Positions 62,601 through 64,000 of a stretch of 64,000 nt of DNA are shown piece by piece. The position numbers were made by a program, and so were the translations under genes. The DNA comes from CBDCGJ01 sp965238305 (GTDB lineage: Bacteria > Pseudomonadota > Alphaproteobacteria > GCA-2731375): contig CBDEHK010000001.1 in assembly GCA_965238305.1 (NCBI GenBank), positions 2,790,001 through 2,854,000 on the forward strand. Reading direction: 5' to 3'. The stretch's first letter is position 1; every line of letters starts with the position of its first letter. Under the pieces are notes generated by a model, which was given only the letters and a program-made list of their open reading frames with translations, had not been told where the DNA came from and did no database searches.

Positions 62601-63143
62601 GAAAAACAGAAAGTAAAGACCTATTCAGAAGTTTTGGATGCTCTTTCGAAGGGCGGCAGCAGTTTCCGCATGGCCGGAACTATTCTGAATAAGAAGGAAC
62701 GGAAATCACAACGCGGCAAAGCTTTCGCTTTTGTGCAATTGTCTGATGCAACTGGAATGTTTGAAGTTACCTGTTTTGAAGAAACCCTGAACGCTTCGCG
62801 ACAGCTGTTGGAACCTGGAAGATCTGTCATCATGTCTGTCGCGGCGGAGCTGCGCGACGACCAACCGCGCCTGACAATCAACAGTCTGGAAGACATCGAA
62901 AGCATGAGCCTACGGGCAGGTGGCGGCATCCGGGTTTTCTTGCGTAATGAACAAGCGCTGTCATCCATCCGCACGCGACTTAGTGATCTGCCGAAGGGGC
63001 GGGCGAAAATATTGTTGATGCTGAATTTAGAGGAACAGCATTGCGAAGTGGAAATGCAACTACCTGGCAGTTATGCAATCAATCCGGCATCGCGCGGGGC
63101 GATCAAAGCGGTTCCCGGTGTCGTCGATGTGCATGATTTATGA
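59676..63143 (+). CDS. dnaE: DNA polymerase III alpha subunit
   Basis: Replicative DNA polymerase catalytic subunit, 1155 aa. The order is PHP domain (1 to about 280), palm with GPGRGSGAGSAVAWAL and the catalytic PDFDIDFCQEKRDQV near residue 410, fingers with the YRPGPMDNIPRFINVK block, tandem helix-hairpin-helix and an OB-fold (RMAGTILNKKERKSQRGKAFA). The PHP metal histidines are lost (NVKSAFSL, ITDSGNMFG), so PHP exonuclease activity is not expected. The ATG at 59676 is preferred over a TTG 6 nt upstream. It overlaps the next gene by 4 nt. Confidence 0.97.
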   Translation: MPHAEFVHLNVKSAFSLSEGAIHVKDLAKLSVKEKMPALAITDSGNMFGALEFSEVLAGDGIQPIIGCALAVLEPAAEEKRRHGDNINRLVLLVQNETGYRNLIKLVSKSFLDSDAGTDPHVVIDVLAELSEGLLCLTGGLAGPLGQQLLHGQQDAAAALARQLREIFPNRLYLEIQRHNLPEEAGIESDLINLAYEFDIPLVATNEVYFPTRDMHEAHDALICIAAGKAVAEEDRRKLTPEHYFKSAAEMKALFADLPEAIDNTLVVAQRCAYRVRTHAPILPNFTSDPADEAAEMRRMSEEGLQDRLSATVVSDDMNEKEKEAAAKPYVDRLNYELKVIEDMGFPGYFLIVADFIQWAKRQGIPVGPGRGSGAGSAVAWALKITDMDPLRFGLLFERFLNPERVSMPDFDIDFCQEKRDQVIHYVQEKYGYDQVAQIITFGKLQARAVLRDVGRVLQLPYGLVDRLCKMVPNNPANPTTLAEAVRIEPRLKDAKEREPGVDKLLDIALRLEGLYRHASTHAAGVVIGDRPLDQLVPLYRDMRSDMPVTQFNMKWVEPAGLVKFDFLGLKTLTVLDRAVEFLKQRKIEIDIDRLPLTDHGTYDLISSGNTVGIFQLESSGMRDMLRKMRPDAFEDIIAIVALYRPGPMDNIPRFINVKHGKEDADYLHPMLESILRETYGVIVYQEQVMQIPQILAGYTLGDADLLRRAMGKKIKSEMDAQREVFMTGAKKNNVNPDQASYIFDLVAKFAGYGFNKSHAAAYALVAYQTAYLKSNHPVEFMAASMCLDLGNTDKLNVFRQELQRMGIKLLGPSINDSEVEFAVEETKSDGLAIRYALAAVKNVGRDAMRGVVEERQKNGPFKDIWDFANRVDPRQLNKRQIENLARAGAFDDLVNNRAQLVQAAELIMRYAQTTTEEKESDQTSLFGDAGGEPEPTPPLPLIDDWTVTDRLSNEFDAIGFYLSAHPLDAYANACEKQKVKTYSEVLDALSKGGSSFRMAGTILNKKERKSQRGKAFAFVQLSDATGMFEVTCFEETLNASRQLLEPGRSVIMSVAAELRDDQPRLTINSLEDIESMSLRAGGGIRVFLRNEQALSSIRTRLSDLPKGRAKILLMLNLEEQHCEVEMQLPGSYAINPASRGAIKAVPGVVDVHDL

Positions 63144-63748
63144 GTGAGTTAATTCCGGTTTTTGACGTCGGCGGTGTTTTGTTAGATTTCGACGCTGCCT
63201 ATCTTTACCGCAAGATGTTCGACGACGACGCGGAAATGGCGTATTTCCTGGAACATGTGCTGAGCCGGCGCTGGTGGATAGATACCCTGGATCATGGTCA
63301 ACCCTTTGCTGAGGCGGTAGGGGAACTGGCTGCGTTGCATCCGAAATATCGGGATCAAATCCTCGCTGCTGACAGCCGCTGGCGGGAAATGATCAGCGGC
63401 GCTATCGATGGCAGCCGGGTCCTGTTGGAAGAGTTGAAATCTAGCGGCCAGGCGCTCTACGCCATTACCAACTTCCCACATGAAAAGTTTTATCTATGCC
63501 GTGAACATTTTCCATTCCTCACTTCCTTCGACGGGGTGGTTATTTCCGGCGAAGAAAAAGTGATAAAGCCGGCAGCCGAAATCTATCAGACTTTGCTGAC
63601 GCGATACGATCTTGAAGCAGCAAACTGTCTTTTTATCGATGACAGTCCGGCCAATGTCGAGGGTGCGTTGGCGGTCGGTATGCAGGCGCACCTATTCACC
63701 GGTCCGGAAAATTTGCGTAGATACCTGAAAAATAGAGGAATATTGTAG
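63140..63748 (+). CDS. HAD-superfamily hydrolase (YihX-like)
   Basis: A 202-aa HAD subfamily IA protein. Motif I is FDVGGVLLDFD with nucleophile Asp9; the +2 position is Gly, not Asp, as in the YihX group. The cap is small and helical. Motif II is ITNFPHEKF, motif III includes Lys in EKVIKPAAEIY, and motif IV is FIDDSPANVEGA. It is probably a small-molecule phosphatase; the substrate is unknown. It begins within the dnaE stop (ATGA). Confidence 0.87.
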   Translation: MSELIPVFDVGGVLLDFDAAYLYRKMFDDDAEMAYFLEHVLSRRWWIDTLDHGQPFAEAVGELAALHPKYRDQILAADSRWREMISGAIDGSRVLLEELKSSGQALYAITNFPHEKFYLCREHFPFLTSFDGVVISGEEKVIKPAAEIYQTLLTRYDLEAANCLFIDDSPANVEGALAVGMQAHLFTGPENLRRYLKNRGIL

Positions 63749-63758
63749 CATTTTTGGC

Positions 63759-63787
63759 TTGCATATAACCGAAATCCGAACTATTTA
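63759..63787 (+). promoter_or_regulatory. Candidate rpsB promoter
   Basis: TTGCAT (63759-63764), 17-nt spacer, TATTTA (63782-63787). The predicted 5' leader is about 110 nt. Confidence 0.45.
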
Positions 63788-63847
63788 GCCTCATTCTAAA
63801 TCCACACGTGGACTTTGCGGCGACTGGATAAAAAGCCCCAGTCATCG

Positions 63848-63897
63848 CTCCGGTGTCTCGATGTCGAGATATGCGGTCCGCGGCGGTCTAACCGGAG
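63848..63897 (+). promoter_or_regulatory. Structured rpsB leader that pairs with the Shine-Dalgarno
   Basis: CTCCGGT (63848-63854) is perfectly complementary to ACCGGAG (63891-63897), and the GGAG of the second arm is the rpsB ribosome-binding site, 8 nt before the ATG. Inside, TCTCGA/TCGAGA (63856-63869) forms a tight hairpin with a 2-nt centre, and a G+C-rich segment follows. The layout suits translational autoregulation by S2, as known for rpsB leaders in other bacteria. The fold was read by eye. Confidence 0.5.
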
Positions 63898-63905
63898 AAG
63901 TAAAA

Positions 63906-64000
63906 ATGACGACAAGTGACGTCCCTACGTTCACCATGCGTCAGCTGTTGGAAGCTGGCGTTCACTTTGGCCACCAAACCCATCGCTGGAATCCGAAAAT
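63906..64000 (+). CDS. rpsB: 30S ribosomal protein S2, first 31 codons (cut by window edge)
   Basis: The open frame begins at an ATG 8 nt after GGAG and reads TFTMRQLLEAGVHFGHQTHR then WNPK, the unmistakable S2 N-terminus. S2 is among the last proteins to join the small subunit and interacts with S1. The gene runs off the window end. Confidence 0.96.
   Translation, partial: MTTSDVPTFTMRQLLEAGVHFGHQTHRWNPK

Noticed and set aside
1..64000. A mobile, defence or otherwise novel multi-gene system, CRISPR array or insertion sequence
   Set aside because: Nearly every long gene is a recognisable core gene in a familiar alphaproteobacterial order. No direct-repeat arrays, transposases, integrases or composition breaks were noticed.

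Overview
This 64-kb window looks like ordinary core chromosome from an alphaproteobacterium, probably a Rhodospirillales-type or marine relative. This is inferred from gene content and order, not from any database search. The evidence includes C4-pathway 5-aminolevulinate synthase (HemA), a MucR/Ros-family regulator, the DUF177-rpmF-plsX-fabH-ihfA-merR operon, the tig-clpP-clpX-lon-hupB cluster, a 14-gene nuo operon that runs into birA-coaX-rnj-mce-DUF1467-proS-lolCD-dnaE, heme A synthase, a CBP3-type cytochrome bc1 chaperone, and single-subunit membrane pyrophosphatase. Base composition looks moderate and even. I found no insertion sequence, prophage, CRISPR array, rRNA operon or integration site.

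Layout. 1-3.2 kb: a truncated glutaryl-CoA dehydrogenase gene (minus) diverges from hemA, with a small conserved gene and mucR beyond. 3.2-9.9 kb: glyA, nrdR, the riboflavin genes ribD-ribE-ribBA-ribH, then nusB and thiL. Many stops and starts touch or overlap. 9.9-14 kb: a FliL-like membrane protein, an MFS permease and the H+-pumping pyrophosphatase hppA, closed by a strong terminator. 14-20 kb: bamE (minus), a cytochrome bc1 assembly chaperone, the fatty acid/phospholipid operon (plsX, fabH) with rpmF, ihfA and a MerR regulator, then an SDR. 20-27.6 kb: a free-standing secreted unknown, tRNA-Pro, ctaA, a permease coupled to two tandem histidine phosphatases, and a minus-strand operon (crotonase-like, CoA-binding, O-acetylhomoserine sulfhydrylase, YciI-like). 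27.8-36 kb: tRNA-Leu, the protein-quality-control cluster tig-clpP-clpX-lon, hupB, tRNA-Val, a small secreted protein and tRNA-Asp. 36-37.6 kb: a class III CoA-transferase and a tiny lipoprotein. 37.8-63.7 kb: one co-directional run holding respiratory complex I (nuoA-N), biotin ligase, pantothenate kinase, RNase J, methylmalonyl-CoA epimerase, two small membrane or secreted proteins, proS, lolC-lolD, dnaE and a HAD phosphatase. The window ends 31 codons into rpsB.

Most genes serve cofactor synthesis (heme, riboflavin, thiamine, CoA, biotin attachment), energy conservation (complex I, bc1 assembly, heme A, H+-PPase), envelope biogenesis (BamE, LolCD, PlsX/FabH) and protein turnover. I did not find a convincing undescribed multi-gene system. 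The observations best worth checking are: a possible rpsB leader that pairs with its own Shine-Dalgarno; two near-identical palindromic operators between gcdH and hemA; a crotonase homologue lacking both catalytic glutamates in an operon with O-acetylhomoserine sulfhydrylase; a MucR protein missing three of four zinc ligands; a RibBA whose GTP cyclohydrolase II half has lost its zinc cysteines; and two unknown or orphan secreted proteins. All start choices, promoters and hairpins were read by eye.
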